This document shows, one piece after another, positions 10,576 to 22,052 of a DNA stretch of 64,000 nucleotides. The DNA comes from Amphirosellinia nigrospora (Eukaryota > Ascomycota > Sordariomycetes > Xylariales > Xylariaceae): the NCBI GenBank assembly GCA_004123355.1, contig SCHM01000007.1, forward strand, positions 248,001 through 312,000, in the 5' to 3' direction. The translations under genes and the position numbers were made by a program. Numbering within the stretch: position 1 is the stretch's first letter; every line of letters starts with the position of its first letter. The notes under the pieces are model-generated. The model did not search any database, had not been told where the DNA came from, and saw only the letters and a program-made list of their open reading frames with translations.

Positions 10576-10934
10576 TGTCACAAGGGCTCAGATAGAGGGC
10601 TTGGAATTGATTCAGATTTAGTAATAAGCAAATATGATGCCAAAAGGGCCATATAGATCTAAGTTCCTTATTCTCTTGAAGGGAGGATTCGTGCCCTTTT
10701 ATGCTCAGAATTCCCTTCCTTTCCTATAGCTTCGTCAACCTCCACGGGACCGAAAAGAGAGACCTGTGTAGCCGGTGAGGCGAGTGTCTCGGTGTTCGAG
10801 TTCAGCTTCGGTATCTGCTTGAGACTCACGATAACTTCGTACGACTGCCTCAGCCTCGTACGGTAGTATTTAGCGAACTCCATGTGAGACCCTGTGTGGT
10901 ACTGTATTGCGCATTCGCCAGGATCCGTGTGACA
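10576..10934 (+). mobile_element. Solo LTR, TGTCACA...TGTGACA family, copy 1
   Basis: About 359 bp with inverted ends TGTCACAAGGGCTC and GGATCCGTGTGACA. It shares nearly all of its length with 34174-34561 and 47170-47530, for example TATGCTCAGAATTCCCTTCC and CCTGTGTAGCCGGTGAGGCG. The flanks (GTCTG and ACACA) do not match, so this copy has no target-site duplication and may have arisen by recombination. Confidence 0.75.
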
Positions 10935-11604
10935 ACACATGAGTTTGAGAAATTCAGAATTAATAGTCTGGTCAATTCTTAGTAAGAAGTGCTTAGGGTA
11001 AAAATCGTGAAGTCATCTAATTCTGTGTGTTTAGAGGTCTTTCAACTGATGTGTTACCACCAAATTCACACACAAAAGCGTCTGGGTTAAGAACTGTCAA
11101 TTTGATTAGATATCGCCTCCAGTACTTCTATATTATTAATAATAATGTCAGGAAATCACCACATACGACACTGGTCAGGTATAACAGCGAAAATGGATCG
11201 TTGCGGCCGCGAAATAAGCAATACGTATGTTTAAAACGAATTCAACACATCACCAAAAATCAACACTCAACACATACGTATATGCTTAAAAACAATTCAA
11301 CACATATCATTAAATCCTCATCTTAGTGTTTCAAATTACTATTTCACTTGGCACTTAAACATGTTGCAATGAATTGGGTCGAATTGTTTTAAGTTGTTCT
11401 ATGCTAACAACATTGGTTTGGATCTAAACTCCAACCATATTTAAAACTATCTTGATCTAAACTCAAGACAGAGTAATGCTCCTTCAAGCTTCAACTCAAA
11501 GATCGTTCCAGCTAATCTGATCTAAACTCAGACAGCGTAAAAAAAAAATCCGATCTAAACACGGAAATTCTTCACGATACTTCTAGTCTAAACGTTGAAC
11601 CCCT
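10935..11604. other. Gene-free AT-rich stretch with a repeated GATCTAAAC word
   Basis: The word GATCTAAAC recurs near 11419, 11454, 11519 and 11552. No ORF shows a family signal. Confidence 0.35.
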
Positions 11605-12631
11605 CTACGGGGTGGGGGGACGTGGGGCAGTCGCTCGGAAACGGCGCGACAACGGGACGGGACGGGCATTGAACTCTGCAGAAAGCAGGCGTTAGCTAGA
11701 CAAGAAACAATTCCGAAACGTTTCGCGATCGTCCGCACTACTTACCCAAAATCTCTCGTCCTCACCCATCTCAGGGTGCAGATGCTTGCTCCACACCTGG
11801 CATGTTGGCTCGAAATCCGGCAAGGGAGGGCAAGTCTATAACATCGACTTAGCATGAGGAATGATATAGAAACAATCTAAAATAATCATAACTTACCTCT
11901 TCCAACAATATTCTAGATTGTGCAAGTCTTGCACTTGCCGTCGGGGCCAAACCGACGTTGGCCTTCATGGTAACCGCATCGATCTAGAATCTGTTAGGGA
12001 AACGTTTCAGAAACGATTATATAAAGAAAGCCCATACGTCTTGGTACCGCCGGGCGACGTCTGGTAGGGAATCGGCTTCAACAACTGGTCCTTTACAACG
12101 GCCTTGGCCTTCCGAGGCGTTGCCGGTTCGGCGGCGGTGCCGGTCGAGAGTTGCTGGACTTCCTTCCAGTATTCTGTACCGATTAGCAATAATTTGGAAA
12201 TGTTCGCGATTATTTCTCATCAACTTACTGGCAGTGAGCTGATCGTCTCGAGAGTTCAAACCACCGGCGTGAGAGTTGGCGAATTCGCTTCGTGCGCTGT
12301 GCGAATGTGTTTCTAAGAGCGCCAATGCTCGAAAACGCATGACGCTGCAGAGGGTGAGAATAATTCCGAAACGATCCAAGAATGTTCGCAGGGTAATACT
12401 ACATGTGACATAGTGTTATCCCGTCCGTCAGAAACGCGACAAAAGACTTCCCAACGGCCAGGATAATACGGCCTTGCTATACAAAGTGTGAGTAGAAACG
12501 TTCCAGTCATGTTCTAGGGCAAAACAAACGGTATCCGTGTTGAAGGGCGGCATAGCGGGTGGCCGATTGCCGTTAGCATCCCCGCCTGCGTACCATTTGT
12601 ACGCAGGAGTATCACGATACGTGGAGGGCAT
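11605..12631 (-). CDS. Multi-exon gene of unknown function
   Basis: Several GC3-biased exons are bounded by good splice sites on the minus strand: introns 12174-12228 (GTAAGT...TACAG), 11984-12037 (GTATGG...CTAG), 11836-11896 (GTAAGT...ATAG) and 11676-11745 (GTAAGT...GCAG), with a stop at 11605-11607. Exons include YWKEVQQLSTGTAAEP, then either MKANVGLAPTASARLAQ or the overlapping frame RCGYHEGQRRFGPDGKCKTC, then CPPLPDFEPTCQVWSKHLHP. The phase across intron 2 cannot be settled by eye, and the 5' exons (to about 12631, MPSTYRDTPAYKWY) are tentative. The CX3H...CX2C arrangement hints at a small zinc-binding domain. Introns share a GAAACGTTTC-like word. I do not recognise the family. Confidence 0.4.
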
Positions 12632-12938
12632 GTCGAATGATGCTTTGCGATCGTTCTGGAACGTTTCTGGTTCAGTTCTTATTAGAAACTGAAGGCTGGG
12701 CCTTCACAATCGAGCTTGCAGGAAGAAAAAGGAGGAGAGGAGAACGCGTTTGCAGAGGGGGGGATATGGTAGCGCGATTGGCTCCTTGATTTTTATTGGC
12801 TGCTGCTTAAGCCCTTTTCGGCCAATCACGTGCATGTACCTAAGTACACTAAAAATGTTTTTTGGTAATTGCCTAAGCAAACACGACTTATTCCATATCG
12901 ATAACGCGTTTTTGTTTGAATGAACGCGAATTGGTTTT

Positions 12939-13131
12939 TGGCCTTTGGGCAATTATTCTTTGCCTTTGCACGACTATTTTCTGCCCCGTGGGCAACTGTT
13001 TTTTGGCCCTTGAGCAACTGTTTCCTGCCTCTAAGTAACTGTTGCTTGCACTTTGGGTAACTGTTGCCCGTCCTTTGGGCGATTTTTGCCTGCACTTTAT
13101 ACGACTGTTGCCTGCACTTTGCATGAATATT
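12939..13131 (-). repeat. Minisatellite, 21-22 bp unit, about nine degenerate copies
   Basis: Plus-strand units follow the pattern TGCCTTTGGGCAACTGTTTCC with variation (TGCCCCGTGGGCAACTGTTT, TGCACTTTGGGTAACTGTTG, TGCACTTTATACGACTGTTG). Minus-strand frames through it give Gln/Asn/Lys/Arg-rich repeats that are probably not genes. Confidence 0.7.
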
Positions 13132-13244
13132 TCCGAAACATTGCGTAGGTCTGCTCGTGGATCGTATCCTTCCGGGAACCGATAAGGGCCGGGGTCTTCG
13201 AAGCTAGCGGACTATTCACGTAAGATAGTCAAGGAGGTCCCCCA

Positions 13245-13980
13245 CGTCACAACCAGGGTGCCAGGGGTACTGCAACCTTAGGAAGTGTGGACGGGTCTAT
13301 CGTTGCCATAGGTGCGGGGACAGGGTAGACGACCATGACGGATGCCCCTGCGAGAGGCCTGAGAAATGTGCAACTGCCTAGGGCCCTTCCAGGCGGGACA
13401 TGACGGGTGCCCAACGGTGCCCAGGAGACAAACGGGCAATACGTCAAGCCACGAAGAAGCAGCTTCAGGCTCCAGTAACGTTAGAGCGAAGCAATACACA
13501 GAGGTGAACACGTTGACCTCACGTCGCAGGATGAGGCAGATGGGGAGGGGGCTAGCCTCCTAGATGACTCAGCGGCGCAAGGAAGCACCGCTGGAGGCTC
13601 GGCTGTTAGCACTGCCGAAGCTGGCGCGAAAGAGGACGGCGCCTCGAACGGTCAGGGCTCAGGGCAGAGACCCTGGGCGGGATACGGGGGGTGAGGCTGA
13701 GGTGCTGTGCCTTCTGTGCCTTCCGCGGCGGAGGACGAGAACACGGAGTCGGACTTCGAGCCGGAATCGGACGTCTCCGATGGCCCCTCGGGGGGCATCC
13801 AGGTCACTGCGGCACGATACGCGCACTATCAGCGAGACCTGCAGGGGTCTCCAAGGTCAACGCGGAAGAAGGAAAAAGAAACCTGCAGCGGGCGCGCGCT
13901 CCACCGAGACACCCAAAACCTTAACCCGCGAGGAACAGAAGGAGAGGGCTCGGGAAAGCTGAAATCAGCCACCCCCAGAG
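13245..13980 (+). pseudogene. LINE ORF1 (nucleic-acid-binding) remnant
   Basis: A Cys/His-rich region is readable at 13259-13440 across a frame change: CQGYCNLRKCG, YRCHRCGDRVDDHDGCP and then CNCLGPFQAGHDGCP. It is typical of the zinc knuckles near the end of Tad-clade ORF1 proteins, which bind element RNA. The downstream Arg/Glu-rich tail runs to about 13980 in several frames, with at least two frameshifts. ORF2 starts immediately after it. Confidence 0.65.
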
Positions 13981-13981
13981 C

Positions 13982-14677
13982 TTGATAATGAGTAACGCCT
14001 CATCAAGCAGCGGGGGCGGGGGCAGGCGGCATCGGCGCCGCGGAGAAGAAAGGGCTGGGCCCAGAGACCTAAAGGTGGTGTGGGCGAACGTGCGCAAATC
14101 GCCGGGCCCGCACGACATAATACTTAATCTCTGCTGGACGGATAAAATAGACGTGGTTCACATACAGGAACCATGGACGGGTGGCAACACCAAACAAATT
14201 AATCATACTGGGTACGTGGCGTATGCGCCAGTGGACAGCTGCAGCACAACGGAAGAGAGGCTGAGGGTGCTAACGTATGTGAGAATGGGCCAGGGCCTAA
14301 GGGTCCAGCAGCGGAGGCCAGTTCACTCGCGAGATATGCTATGGATCGACGTCAACGGGTATAGCATGCTGAACGTATACCAGGAACCTCGCACGGATAC
14401 AGTAATGGACTGCGTTACCAATCTGGTGCCGCCGAACAACTGTTTGATAGGGGGAGATTGGAACGCGAGAGATCCAATCTTTGAGCCGGGATCTGGGAGC
14501 AGAGATAGAGGGGCAGAGTTGGCCAGGTGGTCAACGAGCAGTGGTATGCCGACGCACCGGGCAGGACACGTGATCGATGTGGTATTCACGAATATCTCGT
14601 TCGATGAAACCACCCTTGCAGATCACTTTGAGTTCGGGTCTGATCACCATGCCATGCTAACGGTAATCCCTAGCTGA
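13982..14677 (+). pseudogene. LINE ORF2 N-terminal AP-type endonuclease domain
   Basis: An open frame of 231 codons. Apurinic-endonuclease-like motifs are in order: VVWANVRKS, VHIQEPWTGG, the catalytic-region GGDWNARD, VIDVVFTNIS and the terminal GSDHHAML. The domain nicks target DNA to prime reverse transcription. The frame stops at 14675-14677, where the protein should continue into the reverse transcriptase; coding similarity resumes in other frames around 14930. Confidence 0.8.
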
Positions 14678-14929
14678 GGAGCAGGGAGTCCAGACAAGAT
14701 TCGGACGGTCGTTAAGCCGGATGACAGGGAGAAGTTTGCTGGGCTCATTGAGTGCGGCATGGCAACGGTCAGGGATCCCTCCAGCGCTCGGAGCGCGGAG
14801 GAGATTGAGAACTGCGTAACCCAGATCAATGAAGTTTTTTCGTCTGCTAATTATTGAAGGAGCGGGAATGAAGCTAAGCAACCAGGGGCACTCCACGCAT
14901 GGCGGACTGACGAGTGCAAGCGGGCGTAC

Positions 14930-16116
14930 GTGGTATACAGAGCTGCGGAACGGGAAAGGCGACCTGAGGACGCGCGCTATACGCTGGAACATAGGGAATT
15001 CCTCACGATAGTACGAAAGGCGAAGCGCGCCTTCTGGAGGGAGCTGATCGACGGGGCAAACTCCGATGCCAAGTTGTACAAAATCATCGAGTGGCACAAG
15101 CTCGGGCCACGGCTTAAGTCACCACCACTCCAGATCGGGGACGACGTGGTGGAGGACACCCTGGGGAAGGCGGAAGCCTGCGGAAAGCGGTGCTGGAGCG
15201 CTCTCGGAGGAAGACGACCTGGACTACGACCCCTGGAAGACTGGTAGGAAGGGGAGCAGAAGCTGGACTGGGCTTTGACGTGGTGGAGGAGGTTGAAAGG
15301 CACACGATAGGAGTGACGAACACTGCGCCGGGGGTGGATTTGATCACGGTAGCGCTACTCAAGTACTGCTGGAGCCACGTTGCCCGGTATATATATGCGC
15401 TGTTCAATAAGTCCCTTCAGATGAGGTTTTTCCGGAAAGCGTGGAGAGCCGCGGAGGTGGCTATGATACCTAAGATAGGCAAGAAGGATCGGACGTCACC
15501 GCGGTCCTGGCGGCCGATAGCACTGCTATCCTGCTTCGGTAAGGGGTTTGAACGACTTATCGCGAAACGCCTGGCCTGGACCTCCCTTATGCAGGGAGTT
15601 CTCAGCCCTCAACACGGTGGTGCCCTGCCGAATCGATCTACAATGGACTTGCTGGTCTCTTTTGTGCACGATGCCGAATATGCTCTACGCGAGGGTAACG
15701 TGGTCTCGCTGGTTACTCTTGACGTACAAGGAGCGTTCGACGCGTTGCTAAAACGCAGGTTGCTGCAGCGGATGAGGAGACAGGGCTGGCCGATCGAACT
15801 GCTTAGGTTAGTGGAAAGCTTCCTTTTAGATCGAAGGGTCCGAGTGAGGCTAGAACATACCGTAACCGGGTATAGCGTGGTACGCTGTGGAACGCCGCAG
15901 GGCCCGCCGCTCTCGCCGGTGCTATATATGCTATACTTGGCGGAGCTCCTCAATGGAGATAAACGCCGACGCTTTGGATACGCAGATGATATCGGGCTAT
16001 ATCGAATTAGCCGATCACTTAATACGAACGCTAAGATGCTGGCGGAGGACGTCAGAGCGGTCTTCGACTGGGGAAAGGAAAACAAAGTTTACTTTGCCCT
16101 GAAAAGATGGAGCTAA
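14930..16116 (+). pseudogene. LINE ORF2 reverse transcriptase domain
   Basis: The pre-RT region (14930-15247) and the RT domain (15190-16116) are in two frames. RT motifs visible are RSWRPIALLSCFGKGFER, ALPNRSTMDL, VTLDVQGAFDALLK, RCGTPQGPPLSPVLYMLYL and the catalytic YADD at 15979-15990. The RT copies element RNA at the nicked target. The ORF ends early at 16114-16116 and is followed by short, shifted pieces of the thumb region. Confidence 0.85.
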
Positions 16117-16835
16117 TACATATCACACGTAAGAAGGGCACGCACGACCCGCCTGTTGTGGTTACGACGAGATCACGATCTATCCCGTAGGAGAGGACCA
16201 GTCGGGAGGAGCACCGGCAGTACGATGGCTAGGAGTCTGGTTTGACCGGCGCCTGAAGTTTCGACGGCACGTACAGGAAAGGGCTAACAGAGCGATGAAA
16301 CTGGCTCGGCACATACGCGGGCTGGCGAACACGAAATACGGGCCGCCGGAATGGGGATTATGGAAGGCTGTGATTACGTGCTTAATCCCTACAGCCCTGT
16401 ACAAGAATAAAGCGTAGTACAGGGGTCAGGAGAAGCCAGCACGCAACAAGTCGCAGTCCAAGAAGGCAACGGTTAGCGCCAAAGTTGGATTTCACGTGGA
16501 CAAAATACACAAAGCACTCACCCTGGCCGCACGCGCGGTACTCCCAGTGTCGAGAACTACGCCTACGGCGACCGTGTTTCGTGATGCGGGACTATCCAGA
16601 TCGCCCTGGATGGCGCACTGCAACGCTTTGCGTATAGACTCTGGTCCGTGGACGAGGCACATCCTCTGGCGAGTAGGATGAGGCGGAAGCGAATAACCCG
16701 GGGAAGAGGAGCCGGCGGGCTGGAGGACCCCAAGACGGAGGTGCAAACGACCTCCCTGTTACTACCGGCGATACAGCGACCGAAACTAGTGATGCCACGG
16801 TACGCCCGGGATCCCGCCGGGACCCCACGGAGGGT

Positions 16836-17714
16836 ATGTCTAAAGAAGAGCCAGCTAAGGCGTTCCGAGAATGGCTTAAGAAGCTACCCAACACTGATGT
16901 GGTTATCTACACGGACGGGTTACAGAAAGGAGATGACGTGGGGGAGTATGGGTTCGCGACCTACCTGGGAGGAGAGCTTTTCGGCGAAGGAAGGGTGAAA
17001 CTGGAATTTCCGTCGCTGAACTTTGACGGCGAGGCTGTCGGGGCCTGGAAAGGACTACAGCACGTGATCCAGGAACGGCCGGATCTAGGTATGCCTTGAT
17101 AATACGGGCGCAATATGGTGCTTGAGGACAGACGCCCCACTCTCGGCTCAATGGGCCTATCTGAACTTCCAGAAGGCAATGACACAGTACGACGTCCGTG
17201 TAAAATGGTGCACAGGGCACTGCGGAGTCGAGGGAAACGAGAAGGCAGACAAGATGGCCAAGGCTGGCTCACAGCTGCGGGGAACGGACCCGGACTGCAC
17301 GGCTATGGCCTACGGAGTGAGATCACAGGGACGAAGATCAACAAAAGCTACCGGGAAGACTGGTGGGTGAAAACGAGCGCTGAGTTCTCGAACAGGTACA
17401 ACTCTTTCAAACTGAATTATGACCTAGCGGAACCAACAGAGTTCGACGCACTTACCCGGGAAGAGCTGCATCGGATGCTGGCTGGCCGTCACGGGCACGG
17501 AGATTTCGCCTGGTACCACAGGAGGTTCCGGTACGAAGAAGCGAAACTTGAGTGCTCCTGCGGGAGGGCTAAAACACCCGAACACTTGGTTTTCTGCAGG
17601 AAAGCTCCTTTCCGCAAGTGGCCAAACAAAAGGGGATTTCTTCCGGACACGCCCGGCCGGAAGAATTATCTACGGGCTATGATGGTCGATCCTGAACGCT
17701 TAAGACCTTCATAA
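16836..17714 (+). pseudogene. LINE ORF2 RNase H domain and C-terminal zinc motif
   Basis: RNase H residues are visible as VVIYTDGLQ (first Asp), FDGEAVGAWKGL (Glu) and, in another frame, VKWCTGHCGVEGNEKADKMA (His/Asn/Asp region). The end (17115-17714) carries CSCGRAKTPEHLVFCRK, the CCHC motif that closes Tad-clade ORF2. A frameshift and stop near 17097 split the domain. Confidence 0.8.
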
Positions 17715-17948
17715 AAGTCACTAAATTCTGCAGTGAGATCTGTACACGCTGAGCGTGGTGGAAAAGCGTTTTTATTCGGTACTTCTGGTTGGAGGCTAGA
17801 TGGCTATCTGGCTGTCTAACTATAGGAGGCACGACGATAGAGTTACAGTTCAATAAGTAATGGCCAAGTTAGAATGAATGACCGGAATTACTGGTTATTG
17901 TATTGACTGTATAATTATCAGAAAGACCTAATCCTCTGCGAAAATGAG

Positions 17949-19806
17949 TTAATTTCTTAGCTCCACGCTTGCGTAAGAAACTTTCTCTGTGTGAGAGGGA
18001 AAAAACAGCGGTGGGGTCGACGACGACCGAGTGTCCTCCAAAAACCCTTTCTTGAGGGGGTAAAAGGGACCGCTGACTGTTGCTTCCACTAAGCGCCTGA
18101 TCCGGTGCCTACGTTGTCTATGCAAGTCGCGGTTTTTGACCAGTGAAGTCTTCAATATCATCCAGGACCCACCGGATCGGGGCAGCGAAGGTAACATCTG
18201 TCCTTCTGGTATATTGACAATCTCGGAAGCAGGTGTCTTGTCTGTATCTTGTGGCACAACGCCCAGGTCCTCGAAACGCCGGACACGTAAAGGAGAGGAC
18301 GAGCCTTTGTCAGGCACGCCTCTCCACTGTATTGGATCGGCCCCGTTGCTAGCAGTGATGATCGCTAATACCTGGCCCGCATGATTGAATACCGCGGAGC
18401 CTGAGTCTCCACATTTCGAGAAATAGGAGGCTCCTTCGTTGGGGACTATCAGCATTTCCCAGGAGTACTCATCCGGGCCGTCTTTAAACGGGCGACGGAC
18501 AACAGCTTCGATACCACTTGTTCTTCCGTGGGTCAGTCCTGATGTTTGTCCCATCTTTAAAACTTTCCGTGGCCCGACTGTGACTTCGGGCATCAACTTG
18601 AGTCTTGGGACAAAATCACCGTACTCTGCTGATGGGCCGATGAAGATTGTGTTAGCTGGAGGTAGGGTGAACTTTCGAACATCGAGCTCTACAAGTGCCC
18701 AGTCTCTCAGATACCCAGGCTGTCGAGTAGAGATGGAGTAACTTGGGTAATGCGCTAGGATGGCCGATTTGCCGTTCCTGCCTGCTATTGATATCCTTGA
18801 GGACTTGGGCAACCGAGGTATGGTAATCTGTCGATGCCTGCATCCTTTCCAGTTCCAGGCGGTCGTCCTCGGTAGGCGGCGAGATATTATTTGGATTGTG
18901 ATATTGATACCAATTATCCCATCTTTCAATCGGGCCTTTTATATTATCCACAGCCTCTTTTGCGCATTTTAGACAACCATCTACGTTGGATTGGATATCA
19001 CCAAGATGACCCTGGCTACCTGATATATGGTATCGACGATCATCCGCTGACGGCTTGTACGACTCGTGGTCCGGACGCCCACCATAGACAACATGACGGC
19101 AAGTAGACCGTAAACAGTTGACTCGTCGGCTCCTAGCTTGATGTGCAAGCCTACTGTTCCCTCGCCTGGTCTGTCTTCCAGGTAGGCAATAGAATACCCT
19201 GGGTACGACAATAGCGGCAGTATGGTGTCTGTCGCCTCAGTATACACAGGGCTTAAAAGTGCTTCGAGCTGTGTGGAACCGGCGTGCCGTGTGTATTGGC
19301 CTTCCATGATCTCAACCTCGACATCAAAAATCATGAATTTCCGCATGATGTCGCGGCAGCTCAGAGCAATCTTGATGCCTTCCTCCCATTCAAGGTTAGC
19401 AGGCTTCACCGCAACCAGCAAGATCGTAGCTACTGCACCCTTTTGGAGACGCGTATCATCCCTAAGACATGTACGTATAGGGAAGAAGTATGCCCATTCG
19501 CAGTGACCTAGGGCTTCGATGATGCTCATCGACAGATCTTTACACCATTTGCCGATGATTCCTGGGTCTTCCAAGGCCAAGTAGCATTTTCATGCTGAAC
19601 AAGCGTCTGGTTCCACCCAGATGCGTACAGTGTCTTCGTCCAGCGGTCATGACCCGTTCTAGCCACCAGTCTCGGACTGCCACTGAACCCGTGGAAATAG
19701 TATTTCGCCTCTTCAGGGCCAGGCCTGTAAGGGTCGGTATCTGCGTCGAGTGGAGGATATCGATCACCTTCGGCTCGGGATTCTCGCTCGAACTATTGTA
19801 GAACAT
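17949..19806 (-). pseudogene. Trypsin-like (chymotrypsin-fold) serine protease family protein, frameshifted
   Basis: A fungal family with an N-terminal alpha/beta region and a C-terminal trypsin-like domain. The start ATG is at 19806. The N-terminal region is spread over two frames (19540-19806, 18981-19580), e.g. HCEWAYFFPIRTCL and GIKIALSCRDIM. The putative catalytic triad is visible across frames: His in CRHVVYGG (codon 19095-19093), Asp in RDWALVELD (near 18703) and Ser in KCGDSGSAV (18396-18410). A linker with PTEDDRLELERMQ is at 18800-18900. Frame changes fall near 19560, 19110 and 18760. In fungi such domains occur in multicopy, presence/absence-variable proteins, some linked to conflict systems (family knowledge; function here is inferred). 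Confidence 0.7.
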
Positions 19807-20035
19807 CTTGATTCTTTTTGCGAATCTTCCGCGAGTCGGGCTCGTAAGTTCCCGTAAATGTTTCTGTAGACGTTTTGTAAATAGTATATGCCCCTAAAGA
19901 ATTTATGTTAAATGAATAGAAACTTACATAGTTGTTTTAGAGATTTTATATTCAATCTAATAATCCAGCATAGCATAATATTAAACAGATTGTTTATGGA
20001 TCACCCCCAACCAAGGCCACGTATGCTTGTTATAT

Positions 20036-20417
20036 TCAGCAAAAATAAAGTTTATCGGAGTATCATCGTCTTGGAAAGCCGAACCATGCAGAATTCTAAG
20101 TTTAATGCTATTATACCAAGCAGTTGTAGCAATGTGTGTAGTCCCAAAGGATAAGGGTGCAATTCTTAATCTGGGCCTATGGAAACCTCCCACCCTACAC
20201 TATATAGAAAAGATATCAAGGTTTGATTTCCGCAAGTGCTTAGCCATAGTAGTGACATCATAACGCACTCACGCTTAGCAAAAATAAAGTTTATCGGAGT
20301 ATCATGGTCAGAAGGCCGAACCGCACCAAATTCCAAGTTTAATGCCATATGGGAAAAATATCAAGGTTTGATTCCCGCAAATGCTGGCCATAGTAGCGAC
20401 GTCATGACGCACTTACG
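20036..20417 (+). repeat. Local repeat array, two alternating modules A-B-A'-B'
   Basis: Module A (AGCAAAAATAAAGTTTATCG...CCGAACC...AAGTTTAATGC) is at 20036-20110 and 20277-20346. Module B (ATATCAAGGTTTGATT.CCGCAA.TGCT...CATAGTAG) is at 20212-20275 and 20352-20416. Copies are about 80-90% alike by eye. No coding potential is seen. Confidence 0.65.
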
Positions 20418-20645
20418 CCACGCAGCTTTATCCTAGAACCAGTTTGCAAGGTGCTTAAAACCAAGGTGGCTTTGGTAGCCAGTATCTAATGCACAATTGA
20501 ATTCATCCTTATTAGCCAATTGTCGCGTGGCTACTTATAGACCGTTATTACCTTGAGGTATTAACGGCGTCATTTTTCCTCCGTCACACCAATAATACGA
20601 TCCAAATAACCAAGATCAACTCATACCTGCTGGCCACCTTGTTTT
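20418..20645. other. Short AT-rich spacer; nothing recognised
   Basis: No gene or complete repeat seen. It lies downstream of the 20646-21260 gene. The similarly empty 19807-20035 separates the protease pseudogene from the repeat array. Confidence 0.3.
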
Positions 20646-21260
20646 TCATCTTTCAAGTACTCCAACTTCTTCTCCCACTGCTTCGATACATTTTCCCAAC
20701 GTGGCATCTATACTTTGACTTCTCTGGAGAAAAGCATCTATCTTGTATAGTGGCTGTTGGAGCCCGCGCTTTAGCTGTGCAAACAGGCCTAGTTTTGCTA
20801 GAAATACATCCAACTCCAAACACTTTTCCAATGAGTCAATAGTCTCGATAGTGCTCTGATAGTGTTGCCTCTGTGTCTTGAGCTTCTCAACCTGCTCCAA
20901 AGTGGCTGACTTGAGACTTTCTAAGGCACCATGGATAAAACGGGCCTGTGCAACTGTTGCGATTTTCGTCTCCCTTATTTGTTCATTGCCTCCACCAAGT
21001 GGTTATGCTTCTGAGAAGGCTCTTCTCAGCCGTAACTTTCTTATAGCCTTATTTATAAATAACGAGAAGCTTGTCAGCCAAGGAAGACTATATGCTTGCT
21101 TCATGGCTATATTTAACAATAGGCTTAGGGTATCCCTCCACAGTATGGTGTTCGACGCCTCAGGCTGCTCTATTCTGTCAATCTTATAAGTAGTGTCGAC
21201 GAGTATGCCGATCCCAGCATCGCCATTGTCTTGACGATATTCGAGGAGAACCTCGTGCAT
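20646..21260 (-). pseudogene. Hypothetical protein (about 204 codons) with one in-frame stop
   Basis: From ATG 21260 a single frame runs to the stop at 20646-20648, interrupted only by a TAA at 21003-21005. The first half (LLEYRQDNGDAGIGILVDTT, ILWRDTLSLL) and the second half (LKTQRQHYQSTIETIDSLEK, a coiled coil) lie in the same frame, which supports one protein with a recent nonsense change. Family not recognised. The helical, leucine-rich second half suggests protein-protein contacts. It could be read-through or simply a dead gene. Confidence 0.45.
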
Positions 21261-22052
21261 AATTGGTTTCTCTTAATTGGCTACAACATTTGGGCCTAGT
21301 ATTTAACATCATGACTCACATGCCACGGAGACTTTTCAGTGGCAACACACCTGCGCAGTACGCGGCACCCCGTATAGGCGCAAATAAAAAAGAGAAAAAG
21401 TCACGGTTCGAAATGAATCAAAATATACGAAGCTAAAGTATACCAATTAGAACATTAGGAATATGAAGCTATTCCTAAGCCCAGAGCAAGCTCTGCCCTT
21501 GTGACAAAATGCCTATTTCCATGAACACAAGCTGATTGGTCTCATAAGTGTATGATAGACACTTGTTCTCCCGATAACGGACTTATCTGTAAGGAATCTC
21601 TCTTAAGGCTGATTATGGATTTTCATAGATACTATAAGGAAGCTATTGAAACCTATACAGCTTATTCTGGCACTCTTCTTCCATAGCGAGAGAAGTGAGA
21701 TTAGTATTTTTGATCTTTTAATAACTGTTCTATGCCGAAACCTGTAACTCGCTGCGTCATGGGCAACGAAGCCATTGATAAGGCGGTCAAAAAAGGTCTA
21801 AAAGCAGTAGCGTTGCTTATGATATAGAAGCACACCCTGACTTTACGTACTCTTGTACATGGACGTTAAACTTGGAATTGGCAGCATGTTCTAAATCGTC
21901 TATTTCCAATTCCCAGCAGGAGATGCCTGTCTCGCTCTCTGTTTTGCCCTTCCGCCCGCGGTATGAGCAGCGTTCGAGTTTGACACCTTTTTGGGCTATA
22001 ATGGACTCATGCATATTAGTATTTATATATTTTTCTTTCCTATAATAATCAT
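21261..22052. other. Gene-free AT-rich stretch
   Basis: Short frames only, with no family signal in either strand. Confidence 0.35.

Larger units (their letters stand above)
13240..17750 (+). mobile_element. Tad-like non-LTR retrotransposon (LINE), decayed
   Basis: Collinear pieces of both LINE proteins are present on one strand: an ORF1 Cys/His region, endonuclease, reverse transcriptase, RNase H and a terminal Cys-rich motif, separated by stops and frameshifts. No target-site duplication or poly(A) tail is evident, so the boundaries are approximate. The GC content stays high, so heavy repeat-induced mutation is not obvious here. Confidence 0.85.

Noticed and set aside
13982-14677. Endonuclease ORF considered as an intact stand-alone gene
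   Set aside because: It continues collinearly into LINE reverse transcriptase and RNase H pieces, so it is the broken N terminus of ORF2.
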